A DNA stretch of 64,000 bases from Aulostomus chinensis (GCA_037954235.1 JBBMOA010000004.1:6835001-6899000); one strand, 5' to 3'; positions 13,161 through 25,744 are shown, counted from the stretch's first letter. Made by a program: numbers and translations. The notes: generated by a model from the letters alone, not told the origin.

Positions 13161-14166
13161 TTTTCAGTAGACACCTCCTACTTAAAAAGGCCTCTTAAGT
13201 TGTGACTAATGACTCTTTTAATGTTTAATGACCACTTAATATTTAAAGGCCTCTGCTGGTTGAGCTGGAGAGCAAACAAAGAGATCGTTCATTGAACTTT
13301 ATAGAAATCACTCCAACCTTGCTGCCTCAGCTAGTTTCATCCTGGCATTGACTTATGACTTGTTAGTGTAAAGTATTAGTAAATTATTAATAACACATGA
13401 ATTATTATTAACTACATCTGAAGGTGTGCGTCTACTTAATAAGCAGCAACAAGCGTTCTCTTCTTTACTGGGGCTAATCTGTTATTGTGCTTGTGAGTCA
13501 AACAACTCACCCTCCTCGGAGCTGCCTCCTCTTCCTGGAAGGGATCTCAGAGCTTCACACTCATGAATTACTCACCAGCGCTTGTCAATGAAGAGCGTTT
13601 CTCCAACTTCAGATGTTTTATGCATAAGACCCTGGAGTGAAGGCAAAGCGGACCTGGAAAGACAAAGATCACTTTCTCTCTAGTTTGTTAAGAATTAAGT
13701 GGTTTTGTTCTAGCGGTGCATCGTCTGGCGTGGCAGCTCCACTCGTCAGCCTGCCGTCACACAGCGATGCTCAGAAACCTCCGTCTGATCCCTGCTCCTT
13801 CCTCTTCTTCAATTAGTTCAGGCTCCTTTTAGATTCCCGCTGGATGGCAGGCAGGTGCGAGCAGAGAGACGTGGAGTGTGTGACTCCCACAGGGTGTGTG
13901 CACGGAGGTTCAGTGAGTTCATCAGGACTGTTTCCATCCACCCGTCTGTATCCAGGCAGAACTTCTTTTCCTCTCATCTCTCTCTCCATCCTCACGACCC
14001 CCCACCTCCACCCACCCCGTCCCATGCTCTTGTGGTGTTTGTGGTGTCTGCTCTGGTTCCCCCGGCCGACCCCTCTCATGTGACTGTGTCTCTTCCACGC
14101 TTGATCACCTTCCGACTGAATTGGCCCACGGTTGACCGCATTTCCCCGCTGCTCCATTACCACTGA

Positions 14167-14169
<3 letters not shown>

Positions 14170-14232
<63 letters not shown>
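14170..14232. repeat. (TG)n microsatellite
   Basis: Sixty-three bases of pure TG repeats. Confidence 0.97.
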
Positions 14233-14234
<2 letters not shown>

Positions 14235-14976
14235 GCTCAAGGGGAGCACACAACACACAGTCATAACTTACTGACATTGTTCCAAAATACACCTCTGTAT
14301 TCTGGACCTCCCAAACTAATAAGATGCCCAGAAAGAAAAGCTTTCCATTTTTAGACGATCAAGGGGGGATGTTTCTTTCACATGGAGGTGTCAGTTCAGG
14401 TTCAGAAGCTTTTCTTGGTAAATATTTCAGATTTGGAAGGAAGTTAAATCTCTAAAGGTTTCATGTTGCATGAAAATTAAAATTTGAAGCTGTCAGTTAC
14501 TTATCGCTTGTACTGACTCAGTTAAAGTCATCTGTGGTCCTGTTACCATTCAGTACTACCAAGTACTAATGTCTTCTAGAGAGGAAGTATCGAGTCAGGC
14601 AGGGAGTGGGCGGCTATGACTCAGGGGTCCTGGGTCGCTGGGAATCCAGCAGCAGAAGTAATTAGTTGCTGACAAGAGCAGACAAAGATTTGAATTGCAA
14701 AAAGCACCTGTTCTGAAGCACCTCGGGGGACAGTAAAACCGTTAGTTTTGGTCTCTGGTGTCCTCTGTCCTCCTGGACTGGCTGTCCCCCCTAGCAGGAC
14801 AGCAGGTCCCGCCAGCTAACCACCAAATCTGCACCTACGGACCATTGGACCAATCTGTCCCGTCAGTCTGTAGGCAGCACAGCACAGTGGCGCTAATGCA
14901 TGCTAACTAGTTGGTTTCTGTGTTTAAAACAGTACTTACAGTAGCCTATGTTGAGAATCGAAGAATACATTCTCTG

Positions 14977-14993
14977 CACGCGCGCACGCATGC

Positions 14994-15035
<42 letters not shown>
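14977..15035. repeat. (CA)n microsatellite with CG-rich left edge
   Basis: The left 25 bp mix CG and CA steps (CACGCGCGCACGCATGC). The remainder is pure CA. Confidence 0.95.
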
Positions 15036-15038
<3 letters not shown>

Positions 15039-16370
15039 AGAATCAGTTAACATGCAGGACCATGTGAGCGGAGGTGGAGCTGATGAATCGGGTGCGACAG
15101 CGTTCCTGGGTCACCACCAGCCACAAACAGAGGGCTTTCGAGTCTCTGCTTGCTCCCACAACGTAATCATTTCATTAAATATCAAGTGATTGCAGTACTT
15201 TCCCTCAGCAGGAGATAATTACCAAGCTAATTAATGGAAGAAGCCTTGAAGCTGCAAATGTTTTACTTGCCATTTCTCTCGGAAACAACATTCATCCTGA
15301 GGACTCGAATGAAATAATTCATTAGACATGTTTTTCAGGTAGCATCAATGATTTAAGCACAGCTCAGAACTCCGTGCGTTGCATTCTGGGTCATCACTGA
15401 AGAATGACGATGAATTAGAATAGTCGTTATCTGAGGAGGCCAGCAGGTTAATGCTGTCCAGTAGATCGGTGCTGCTGCTGCAGTGCGTCTGCATCAATAA
15501 TGGAGTGGCTCATGTTAAATGAATGAAGGCTGGTGGCAGAGTGAAACCTAGCTGGCTCCACCTGACCTGCCAGCCCGACAGCTCGAACCAGCCTGAAAAG
15601 CCGCGGCTGGCGCTGCTGCGGTGCCATAGAGATGTTTTAGAAGCTGTCAGGAGCTTCCTCTCCCTCCTGATACCACACACTCCCAACTCACTGGCCTGTG
15701 ACATCACCGGTGCAGGGAAAAACTGACACAGATATATGAGACTATCTCTTTAAAGTCTTGTCTTACTTCAGAAAATACTATTTTGATTTATCCTGTCCAC
15801 CAAAGTCACATGACCTCCTGTTTTGTCATCATTAAACATCGTAAACCACGACGACCTCAGTGTCACGCACGTGTCAGGACGACTGACCCTCCCTGCTGTC
15901 ATTGTCCATCGCAGGACAGACAGCCAAACTAGACTCTCGTCCATGTCTCTTCACGTGTCTCCTCCAGTGTTTTTGTCTGTCGTGCATCAAATAAGCAGAG
16001 AGCAGAACTGTTGGCAGGAAAACAACTAGTCAAGTACATGACTGACACATCCATCTAAGTACAGTAACAAAGTATTAGTACTTCCTCACTTCCCATTTCT
16101 GACTAAGTTCATCACAATGAAGGACAGTGGTCCTCCAACAGACCCGTCCCGCTTCCTGCTGCAGAAGCTTGTGGGATTACAACAGAGAGGCTGAGGACGG
16201 AGATCTGATGGCGTCTCTCCTCCAGACGCCGAGGTGACGACTCCTCAGCACTAATTACTTGAGTATTATCGCCATGTTTGTAATCATCATTAAGGGGATT
16301 AGACGGAGCTCTCTAACCAGGAACAGACATATGCAGCCAATCATCACTGGAGACTTGATTGGTTTTATAA

Positions 16371-16510
16371 ACACTCGCACGCACACACACACACATGCAC
16401 AAACACACACTCAGACACACGCGCACACACACCAAACACATACACACACACATATTCTTACATGCATGCACACACCAAACACACACAGACACACAAACAC
16501 ACACACACAC
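16371..16510. repeat. interrupted CA-rich tract
   Basis: About 140 bp of CA repeats broken by A, T and G substitutions (CAAACACAC, CAGACAC, CATGCA). It has the appearance of an old, decaying array. Confidence 0.9.
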
Positions 16511-16638
16511 TGAGAATTTCACTTCCCGAGTTTTTATTGCGCTTTGTGAAATGAAGTTGTGCCAACATCACTAATCACCTGTATCTCTACTTCTCTGCTC
16601 CACTTGTATTGTTCATTTAAGTCCCAATTAGGCTGCAG

Positions 16639-16639
<1 letters not shown>

Positions 16640-16708
<69 letters not shown>

Positions 16709-16768
16709 TCAATAAGTTGTCAGTGCTTAGTTGCAGTCATCCCTGCCTGTGTGTGTGTGTGTGTGTGT
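16640..16768. repeat. (CA)33 array followed by a short (TG)n array
   Basis: Pure CA repeats run from 16640 to 16706 and a 21-bp TG run from 16748 to 16768, so the two can pair as inverted repeats across a spacer of about 40 bp. Confidence 0.95.
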
Positions 16769-18241
16769 TAGCTGATGTGCATCCCTCCCGCTGTGAAGGT
16801 AAGATTAGTGACAAATTAATCCCCCTCCAGCGGCCCATAATCCTGGCTGATAGATGGCGGCAGATGTCGAGCGTGATTGCAGGCCTCTACTGAGCCTGAG
16901 CGGCTGTTTACACGCCGCCTGGTGACAAATGAAATGCTGGAAAAAACAATGCTCGTTTTCAATGAGCTGATTTCAGGGTTCGAACAAGCGTCTTTTTCCT
17001 GCACTTGCAGGACAACGGTCTCGGGGTAACACACACATCTGCAGCGCTGATGGAGCTTTCCGGAAACACACCATCTTCATACCAGCCGTCGCAGCCTGCT
17101 GCCTTCACATCCAGCATTTCAGCGTTTTTGTGTCATCTAGTACCTGTGGTCCTGAAGAGATGGCGTGCGCTCAGAGCCAGCAGCGCAGTGTCACGATGCT
17201 TAACAGCAAATCCAGGTCACTTCTTCAGTTACGTTTGATATAAACAGAAGCGGAGCCGCACGGCAGCAGGTGACGGCCGTGGTTGGTGTAGCTGCTCCAA
17301 CTGAGCGACGTTTGTGCCTGGTGTCTGCAGGTGGTTGTGTTACAGTAGGAGACACAAGGTAACTTCTTAATCCTGACTAGGATCAATAATCCACAAACAA
17401 TCAAGAACATTTCATGGCTCAAGGTCGCGCTGAGCAGGTAACGTCTCCCATCGATTGATCTTTACGCCACTTTTCAACTGCAGCTCTTTGTAAGACCTCT
17501 GTCCCGGGAATGGGGCGAGCAGGAGGGTCAGGTTGAGCCCCAGTAGCTCTCTTGCTGCCTGTTTCTTGGCCTTCTCGTTCAGTAGCGTAACTCTGGTCAA
17601 CAAGAAGCTCATTCAGTTTTCTTCATTGCAAACAAATCTCCCAGCACAAAGATTAATTGAGGAGGTGGACTGCTCGTCACCGCCTCGCCTCCTGATTTAC
17701 AGTTTCCTTTTCTTGGGATTTTGGATGTTGCCCATGTTGACATATTACTGCTTTGTCCTTTTCCTTGTCAAAGCCAAGAGAGACATTTAGTTGAATAGTG
17801 AAACGTGTCCGTTTCCGACCTTCCTGGGAACAATGCGGCTTAATTTAGATGAGTTGTGCTTTGGGAAGCAGCGCGGGGGCATTAAGTTTTACTAGGACAC
17901 ACTTGAAGTGTCCCCTCTGGTTCTCAGCGGATGACAGAGAGCGCTGCTTGTGGTAGCGAGCTGGAAGCAGCCCAGCATCTCTCCGCCTGCTTTTAAAAGG
18001 ACTAATAAATTTCAAATGGAAATGTTTTAGAGCGATTTCAGCAGAGTGATGACAGTGACAGGGAGGAGGTGGAGAGGCAGCGTGACAGGATGCGTGCTAA
18101 CACTCATGAATGCTGAGCTGAGTGTGCGCTCTGTCCCGCCGTTTGTGTGGATGTTTGTGCAGAGTCAATTACCATCACTGCACAGTGGCCCGCTGGTGTT
18201 TGGGCTGGCACTGACACCATTCAGAGCACTAGAGCCAGGCC

Positions 18242-18262
18242 GGGGGGGGGGGGGGGGGGGGG
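18242..18262 (+). repeat. poly-G homopolymer (21 G)
   Basis: Twenty-one consecutive G residues on the plus strand follow CC. Other G runs occur at 2197-2211 and around 10985-10997 and 12306-12332, and a C run near 32323. Confidence 0.9.
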
Positions 18263-19558
18263 CATCTTCAGCTGGCTGAAATAAGCATTGATGAAACTTC
18301 CTTCATAGTTCCTGCACCATGTCCGACTGACTCCAGTCACCGTATTATTCTCATCAGAAACATTGAACTCTATTACATGTTGCTGCAGCCTGTTCGGATC
18401 CCTGTAACCATGACAACAAAGATGGCAACTGCAGTGATCATGAACCAAAGAGAAAAGCCAGAAATAACTCAACAAGCGCCGAGGGAGTTCTTACCTCCAT
18501 CGAGGTGACTATCATCTGCTGGTCCTCATCAAAGCTGCGAGCAGCGATGGCTGCTACTGTGTAACACGTCCATTTACGTAACGTATCGGTGATATCTGTC
18601 ACATCAGGCTTGCTTCCTAACAGCGTTCATACGCTTGTCAACGGCGCCAAGTCTGTTCTGTTTGCTTCAGTTTCCAGTCAGTGTCACATGTTGGCACAGA
18701 AATCTGAGCTTCACCCAGCAAGCCAGTTAGTATCTCTACCACCATGTCTGTTGCTCCTAGCATTAGCCAACTAGCCTCGCATTAGCTCCTGTATAATGTC
18801 ACCAAACTGTGTTTGGCTCATTCCCCTCCAGCGCCCCACGGCCGTCCCCCACTCCCTCAACAACATGTGTGTTTTTATTAATTCTATTCTTTTTTAGATA
18901 TTAGAACGGCTGTTCTCTCGCCTCCACGTTTGTTCACTCAGCAAACGCTGATTCTCTTCTTTCCATGAGACTTTGGTTTGGCAGATGAAGCGAAAAGTCC
19001 CGGAGTGTGTGACCTCCAGTTGTCAAAGGTGTGACCTCTAGTCTTCAACTGTCAAAAATATTCCTTTGAAGCCAGTTGTTTACTGTATGGAGGATTGAGA
19101 ACCTTGTCGATCCAGAGCGTCCAGCTAACAGCGTAGCACTCAATTGTGTCACAAAAATCACCCAGCTGCCTTCACCTGTGACGGAGCTGGGCTCCTCACA
19201 GAGATCGGAGTGCAGGGTGTGAAAACTGAGGCGACAGCTGTGAGTCTGCTCTAATCTCACCAGACTGACTGAACAGAAGAGGTGGAATCAGCTTTGACGC
19301 CTCCTCAGCTTGTTTGTCTACCTCCACTGCACAGATACTGACATTTATTGCACCAGAAACTTTAAAGGGCATTGGTGTTCACTCTCACATCCACGTTTCT
19401 CTTCCGAACACGAGGTCGTACCTGACTGAATATGCACGACTCTCCGTAGCTCCATAGGTTCTTGTTCTCTGGAATCAATGCAGCATGGAGGAACAAATCT
19501 TTCTCCAACAGCTCAGGCCTGATATGTATTGTACCTATTGTTAGCACCAGCAGTATCA

Positions 19559-19584
19559 GTGTGTGTGTGTGTGTGTGTGTGTGT
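19559..19584. repeat. (GT)13 microsatellite
   Basis: Twenty-six bases of pure GT repeats. Confidence 0.95.
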
Positions 19585-21206
19585 ATCTGTCAGCAGTGAG
19601 GAAATGAAAGCATTCTAGTTTCCCAGTTGACCTGAAGAGTCTGGCCAGCAGGTGCAGCTGAGAGGATGCTGAAACATATCAGTTTCCATAGTTACGGCTC
19701 AGTTCCCCCCAACCAATAAGCCAGGTGCTGGAGGGGGACTTTGGCGTGACCTTATGATCTCGTTGACAAGGTGGGCGAAGAACGCGCCAAGCTGTGTAAG
19801 CACTCTGGTTCTCAGAGAAAAGAATGGAGACAAAATACACAGAAACCCTCTCCTCCCCATGTGGACCAGCTCTGCCCGGGAATCCTGAGGCGTTCTCAGT
19901 CCAGCGTAGCGATATAGACCCCCCACCCCCCCACCCATGCATTCCTGGGTGAGGTCTGTGGCCTCCTCCCAGTTGGACGTACCTGGATTCCCTCCTTAGG
20001 GAGGCGCCAAGGCAGCTTGCTGACAAGCTGCTTGAACTCCCTCAACTCCTCTGCGGGTCCCTCACGGGTGACCACGCTTCTAAACGCACCCCTCAGGGAG
20101 ACGCCAGCCCCCTCCTGAGAAACCCGGTTTCTTCACAAACAGAACACAATATGTAAATATTCTGCTCCTGCAGCCTGCAGTGAGGATGCATTCACAACGA
20201 GGGGCAGAACGGTGGCGTTGTGTAAACGGCTGCAGGACCATCACGCTGTGTCTAAGCTGCTGCGACTGGGGGCTCCAACACATCGGCTGCTTAATGAACC
20301 GCCGCACTGGTGTTCTGTAGATCTTATCAGCATTAATAAGAACAAGACAATGAAGAGTCCTCGCTGGTGTTTTATCCCCTCCAGCTTGACACTTGCTTTG
20401 AGTTTTCTTTAAGAAAAGATCTGCAGAGCATAAATCATTTATTCTATTAATATTTACTGCACCGTCACAGAGAGTTTCTAACAGAAACAGGCGCTTCTCA
20501 GAGGAGCCATTTTGACGCGCGATTACAGGGTCCTGGAAACCCACCAGAAGTCTGCATGTGCTGAGAGCAATGCTTCACCAGAGTATTTTGCCTCTCAAGT
20601 GCTCACAAATTAGTTTCTTGATCTCTCACATGGAGGTTTTTTCACAGCTGAAGTACTTTTATCCAAACGTCCAAAGACCTGGTTTATACCAGACAGCAAC
20701 CTGGAGAATTTAGAAACTTACATTTTTGGACAGTGTAGTCGTCGTTAGCCATCAGTCTGCATTAGCTTGAAGCTAAATATATGTCGCTGGTTCCTCCTGC
20801 ATTCCAGGGGCCTGAAGAAGAGATGCAGGAGGAAAAATGTCTTTGTGACCTCAAGACTCCTATCAGTGAGCACTTGAGGGTGAAAAACACTGTTTTGGGT
20901 GAGGTACCACAGGAAGTAAATGTTTAACAGTCAATGCAGACAATCGATTCAAAGCAAAGTCATTGATTACCATCGTTAATCGTCTCTTTCAGCCTGATTG
21001 AGCCGTTGTGTCAAAGACCTCACTCCAGTGCAGAGGCTCGAACCTCCCGGCCGACACGATGAGGTCAGGTGACTGAGAGATTGAATCTGTTGCTGTTCAG
21101 CACTGACAAGCTTTCAACTTGATTTATGTTGGCATGCATCGCCATTAATAGCCAGCTCACTGGTGCTCGCAGACAAGTATCACCTCAGGTTTGTGACCCA
21201 TCAGTC

Positions 21207-21209
<3 letters not shown>

Positions 21210-21273
<64 letters not shown>
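21210..21273. repeat. (CA)32 array, left arm of an inverted pair
   Basis: Sixty-four bases of pure CA repeats. A pure TG array follows 108 bp downstream. Confidence 0.97.
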
Positions 21274-21277
<4 letters not shown>

Positions 21278-21380
21278 CAGACTCAGGCCAGGACTGAATC
21301 CTCATTACGCCAAGCTGCAACTCAAGCCTGCGTTCACAGCAATCAGTAATCACTACTGTGCTGCTGATTCGGCCTGCTGG

Positions 21381-21381
<1 letters not shown>

Positions 21382-21451
<70 letters not shown>
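21382..21451. repeat. (TG)35 array, right arm of an inverted pair
   Basis: Seventy bases of pure TG repeats, complementary to the CA array at 21210-21273. Confidence 0.97.
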
Positions 21452-21453
<2 letters not shown>

Positions 21454-21809
21454 CAAGCTTAAAAGGCAAATATTCCATGATTGCAGGAGTGCACAGAGAC
21501 CTCTAGACTTCTAAGAAAGCAGTAATTGCCTGTTTATATCCAGTAGAGGACAAAAAGCTGAATTACTTTATAAAAGACAAGCTTTAGCAACAGTGTTATC
21601 AATCACTCTATATGTGTGTGTGGCTATGATTAATTACATGTGTGTGTGCGTGTGTGTAGAGTGTAAAGTCATCCTTCGTCTCTATATCCTCCCCGTGGCA
21701 CTGAAGGTCACGGCTGTCTGTTGGGGCTCATTAAACTAACAAGCCCTCAGCTCCCTCCCCAGGGATCCATCCCACAGTGTAGTTTGGGCCAGTCGGGGCA
21801 CAGCAGGAT

Positions 21810-21812
<3 letters not shown>

Positions 21813-21855
<43 letters not shown>
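21813..21855. repeat. (GT)n microsatellite
   Basis: Forty-three bases of pure GT repeats. Confidence 0.97.
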
Positions 21856-21856
<1 letters not shown>

Positions 21857-21985
21857 GTCAAGCTTTCATCCCTCAGTTTTTAACTTTGATCATCCACATG
21901 TGAGATGAGTTGAAGTGAATGCAAACCCTTAATGGTTTTAAAAGGAAACCACCTGGGCCCCTGCAGCAAGACAGTAGGATGTCAT

Positions 21986-21992
21986 CTGTGTG

Positions 21993-22028
<36 letters not shown>

Positions 22029-22040
22029 TGTGTGTGTGCG
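21986..22040. repeat. (TGCG)n tetranucleotide array
   Basis: About ten TGCG units are flanked by short TG runs. The array places a CpG every 4 bp, unlike the pure TG arrays around it. Confidence 0.95.
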
Positions 22041-22798
22041 AAGCAGAGACAGATCCACATGTTTCTAGTCATCAGATTTATACATTCACACTTGGCTACA
22101 CACGGAGGTGTGCAGAGGTGCAGGTCTGAGTCATGTCGTCTCTGTCGTAGCACCAAACCTTTAACACACGCGTGTGCGCTGAACTCCTGCTAGCCCCTGT
22201 TCCTGATGGGGGGATGGGGGGGGGCATTGTTTGACCAAACATCTCATCTTCTATCATCTTTCTTCAGCTCAGAAACTACAGGGTTCTTAAGAACTTCCAT
22301 GTTCATTGGTCTCTGCGTTGGTTGGCATGGCGTCGGTGCTGCCGTCCATGCCGTCCCTGCTCTTGTTCTAATTCACATTATATTTCCTTTTAAATTTTGC
22401 TGTTCAGATGAAAACAGCAAAAGGTTTTCTCCTTGAACCTGAGCTTCACCGTGCTCAGTTTTTACAGGGGTTGATAAACAAAGCTGTGGTACACTACCGC
22501 CCCCAACTGGCATGGAGTGTCAATCCAGTTGCAGGTGCGCAGAACATCAAGTAGGGTAACGCCGCAAGAACGAAAAAGCGTCATGACCAGAACGTCTCTC
22601 ACACGCCAGCAAACAGAAAATCTGGAGAAAAAAATATTCTGGTTTTCACAGTTAAAAAGCTTTTTTAGCAAAACTTGTCAAATGAACCGGCTGTCAGATT
22701 GCTGGTCACTGCTTATTGTCTGATAAGTGATTCAGGGCGAAGGTCAGGTGACCAATGGAGTCAGGCGCAGCCGTGCATTTGTTCATCATATTATTGCA

Positions 22799-22853
22799 CT
22801 AGTCCTACTACTACTACTACTGTACGACTACTTCTACTACTACTACTGCTGCT
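22799..22853. repeat. interrupted (CTA)n trinucleotide repeat
   Basis: CTA repeats run in two blocks separated by GTACGACTACTT and end in CTGCTGCT. Confidence 0.9.
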
Positions 22854-23754
22854 CTGAGTCCTCAGCAGATGTTCATGCTGGGCTGGATGAACATGCATGA
22901 CGTGGAACTGAATCATGACTCCTCTGGTGTCCTGATGGCAGCAACATATGCTCATCCATGAACATGAGGCCGATGACATGTGGAAGAAAGTGACATTAAA
23001 TCCTCAGCTTTCTCATTAGTGCTTCATTTTCTTTCCTGTCCATCTTGCCCCATCTATCCACCCGGAGTGATTGCAGAGTGTTCGCGGGGGCTGAGAGTTG
23101 CTGCTGCTCTGCGTCCAGCTGAGATCCAGCCAAACAGACACGAAGTGTGGCACCGCCTTCGGCGTCTTATTTTCATTATTCGTCCTTGCAGTTTTCTGCC
23201 TTCCACTTACAGCAGTGGGTCATTTAAAGTGGCGATGCTTCCTCAGTCCACCGCCAACAGGAGACTAGTTCCATTTCAAAGTGGCCGCCAGAGAGGAAAT
23301 GCTCTTTAGGTTCATTTCACACAACACAAAAATGCAGGTCAGGATCCAGAGATCTGATGTTTCAACTGACGCCGGCCCATTTATCTCTAAGAGAGCAGAG
23401 AGACGTGAGACTGTGGCTGGCGTCGGTGGTACTGGAGCACCCAGTGGGAGATCTGGGTCCCATGTCGGAGCACAGGAACTAAGATGAATGGGACGCGACG
23501 ACAATTATTTGGCAGCCTCGAAGCATTTGGTGAGAGAACTGTGGATTTTACAAAGATTTAGATGAGGGTCACGAAGAGAGGGATGTGGCTCACAGGTGGA
23601 GGTGTACTCAGGTGAGGAGGCAGACAGTGACGCTGCCTGGTTCCTCAATTCCTCCTGAGAGAGAAATGTCCAAACCAGCTCAACTGCTTTGTCTTCCGTG
23701 CTTGTTTTTCCTAGGCGATCCTCAGTTCTTGTCTTTGTCTCCTCTGTTTTGCAG

Positions 23755-23840
23755 TCCTGCGGAGGAACCCCTTCGTGGTGGATGGCTGCTGTAGGAAAGG
23801 CTCCCGCAACGCCCTCCAGGAGCTCTACAACCCCACACAG
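23755..23840 (+). CDS. chst11: carbohydrate sulfotransferase 11, coding exon 2
   Basis: This exon encodes part of the lumenal stem of chondroitin 4-O-sulfotransferase 1, a Golgi type II membrane enzyme that moves sulfate from PAPS to the 4-O position of GalNAc in chondroitin. It is 86 bp: two bases finishing a split codon (Val if the previous exon ends in G), then 28 codons including NPFVVDGCCRKGSR and LQELYNPTQ. These closely match the stem of vertebrate CHST11 as I recall it, including the paired cysteines and the RKGSR...LQELYNP stretch. The 3' splice site is a long T/C tract ending TTTTGCAG; the 5' splice site is CAG|GTAGGA, leaving phase 0. The phase fits the exon at 38178. The preceding exon was not seen in this window. 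Confidence 0.92.
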
Positions 23841-24929
23841 GTAGGAGAAGTCGTGTGTCCCCCGGCCATCAGAGCTTTGACCCAACAAAGCTGTGTGGAC
23901 GCCTGTTCGCGTTGCCTGTTGCTAAGGGCTTGTTGAAAATGACAGCGGCCCTCCACCCCCACACTGAGCGGCCCCTGAAACTCCAGAGGGAAAGAATTAG
24001 CATAATGGCTGCCTTCCTCTTGGTGGTCAGCGAATGTCACCGGCCTGGGGAGATAAAGCCATCTTCAGGCTCCCAGGAATGAGAACAGACAACAGCGGAC
24101 ACCAAAGGACAGAGGTGCTACCGAGCAACGAGAGAGGAAGAACAATAAAGTCTCGCTGAGAAAGCGAACAGAAGCTCCAGTAGAACTCTTCTCTGGCCCG
24201 CTGAGACCCTGACTGTTACATCATCGTCCTGGGAGGCCTCACTCCATTTAGCATTTAAATTAAAAGAGCTTTGCGAACGGCATCCATCTCCAAACAAGAA
24301 ACCTGCTATAACTACATAATTATTAGCATGAGATTAAAGTATTTTATGGGTTGCAGGTTTTATTGCTTTCCTCTGCAGTTCCACAGTGAGGCGAGTTTGT
24401 CTTCCATCAACGCGAGAAAAGTTCTTTGTCATCTCCAAGGGCAGGACTGGCTCTTCTCCACAGTTCAGCTCGTTAACTAGAAATCTTGTGGGTTTTAATC
24501 ATTAGCGCTGACGACGTTCCCAAGTTACGGCAGACTTTCAGGATCATTTCCTGTGTTTCAGGCAGCCATTAGTTTGGAGGGAAGTACTGCGTACGTACTG
24601 CAGTACTGGAGAGGCTGCTCGACAGTTTGGAGTTCAGCTGCTGTCACCTCTGAGTCCAGGTCTCCATCTGTTCTGTTTGGCGTTCCCGCGTTTGACCTTT
24701 GTGGTGATGGTACTGCTGCACCCTCACCATTGTCAGCTACAGAAGTGTTGGGGCGATGCAGGCAGAGTTCCTCTCCTAAAACTCATACCTGCTGGCTATG
24801 CTGATGTAATTCTGATGAAAAGCAAAGCCGGCTTAATGTTCACTGTCATTGATTCACGATCTCAGGCAAGTGAAGTGAAACCAATGGACGCCTTGAAGGC
24901 AGGAAACTCAACAACTTCATCAACTCTAA

Positions 24930-25040
24930 AATGGAGAGCTGCAGTGGAAACCCTCGGCGGGCCGAATCTCGCCGAGCGCCGCGGGAGGAAGCCTGCAGGT
25001 GTCTGCTGCTGCTGCGTCTCCCGGTAGTCCGAGGGGAGGG
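24930..25040. promoter_or_regulatory. small CpG-dense patch in chst11 intron 2
   Basis: Eight CpG dinucleotides fall within about 45 bp around 24954-24995 and three more by 25035, followed by a G-rich run. The surroundings are CpG-poor. The patch could be a small unmethylated element, an internal promoter or chance. No TATA box or convincing first exon was seen beside it. Confidence 0.25.
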
Positions 25041-25471
25041 GGGGAGGCGAGGGTGGGGCTGCTGCTATCACAGTGATGGATTGGACAGTTTGTGCTCATC
25101 CTCTGTTCTCTCATCACTGTCCTCCTCACTATCGCTCTCTGTCTGCTTCTCTCTTCTGGCTCGTCTCCTTCCTCCCACCTTCACTTGTCCTTTGTTCTCG
25201 CCGTCCTGCCTCGTCTTTCTCTCTCAGCAGCCTGTCCACTCGTTCTCACGCTCTCTCCTCTTCCTCTCCTCTATCACCTATTCATCCGCACTCACTGTTT
25301 CAAAGGGGAAAAGACCAGGTGCACGTGGACTCACCTGAGGTTCATTCAGGATTTTTCCACTCGTTCTCGCTCATGTGAAGTCCCATTGATATTTTTCTGT
25401 GTACATTAGAGGGTTGCTGCTGCCAGAGCAAACTTTAGCAGGGTGCTCGGGGTCACTGGACAAGAGAGAGA

Positions 25472-25513
<42 letters not shown>

Positions 25514-25636
25514 CGTGTGTGTGTGTATGTGTGTGTGTGCGTGCGTGCGTGTGTGTGTGTTTGTGTGTGTGTGTGCGTGCGTGTGTGTGTCTGTGTGTGT
25601 GTATGTGTGTGTGCGTGCGTGTGTGTGTGTGCGTGC

Positions 25637-25724
<88 letters not shown>

Positions 25725-25744
25725 ATGTGTGTGTGTGTCTTTGT
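25472..25744. repeat. long mixed TG/TGCG array (about 270 bp)
   Basis: TG repeats are broken regularly by CG (GTGCGTGCGTG), TT and AT steps. It is the longest dinucleotide tract in the window. Open frames across it on both strands (Cys-Val and His-Thr runs) are artefacts of the repeat. Confidence 0.95.

Larger units (their letters stand above)
1..23754 (+). other. chst11: chst11 intron 1, 3' portion (non-coding)
   Basis: No exon is supported here. The stretch ends in a polypyrimidine tract and CAG acceptor directly before chst11 exon 2. I looked for the expected first coding exon (a short basic cytoplasmic tail, then one hydrophobic signal-anchor of about 20 residues, ending in phase 1) and did not find it, so it probably lies upstream of base 1. 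Recognisable content is a SINE tail fragment near 0.85 kb, the large minisatellite at 6.8-8.1 kb, a SINE at 10.3 kb, a GCTAGC-rich degenerate repeat near 13.1 kb, homopolymer G tracts (2197-2211, 18242-18262) and many CA/TG arrays, listed separately. The rest is unassigned. Conserved regulatory elements may be present but cannot be told from single-copy intron without alignment. Confidence 0.7.
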
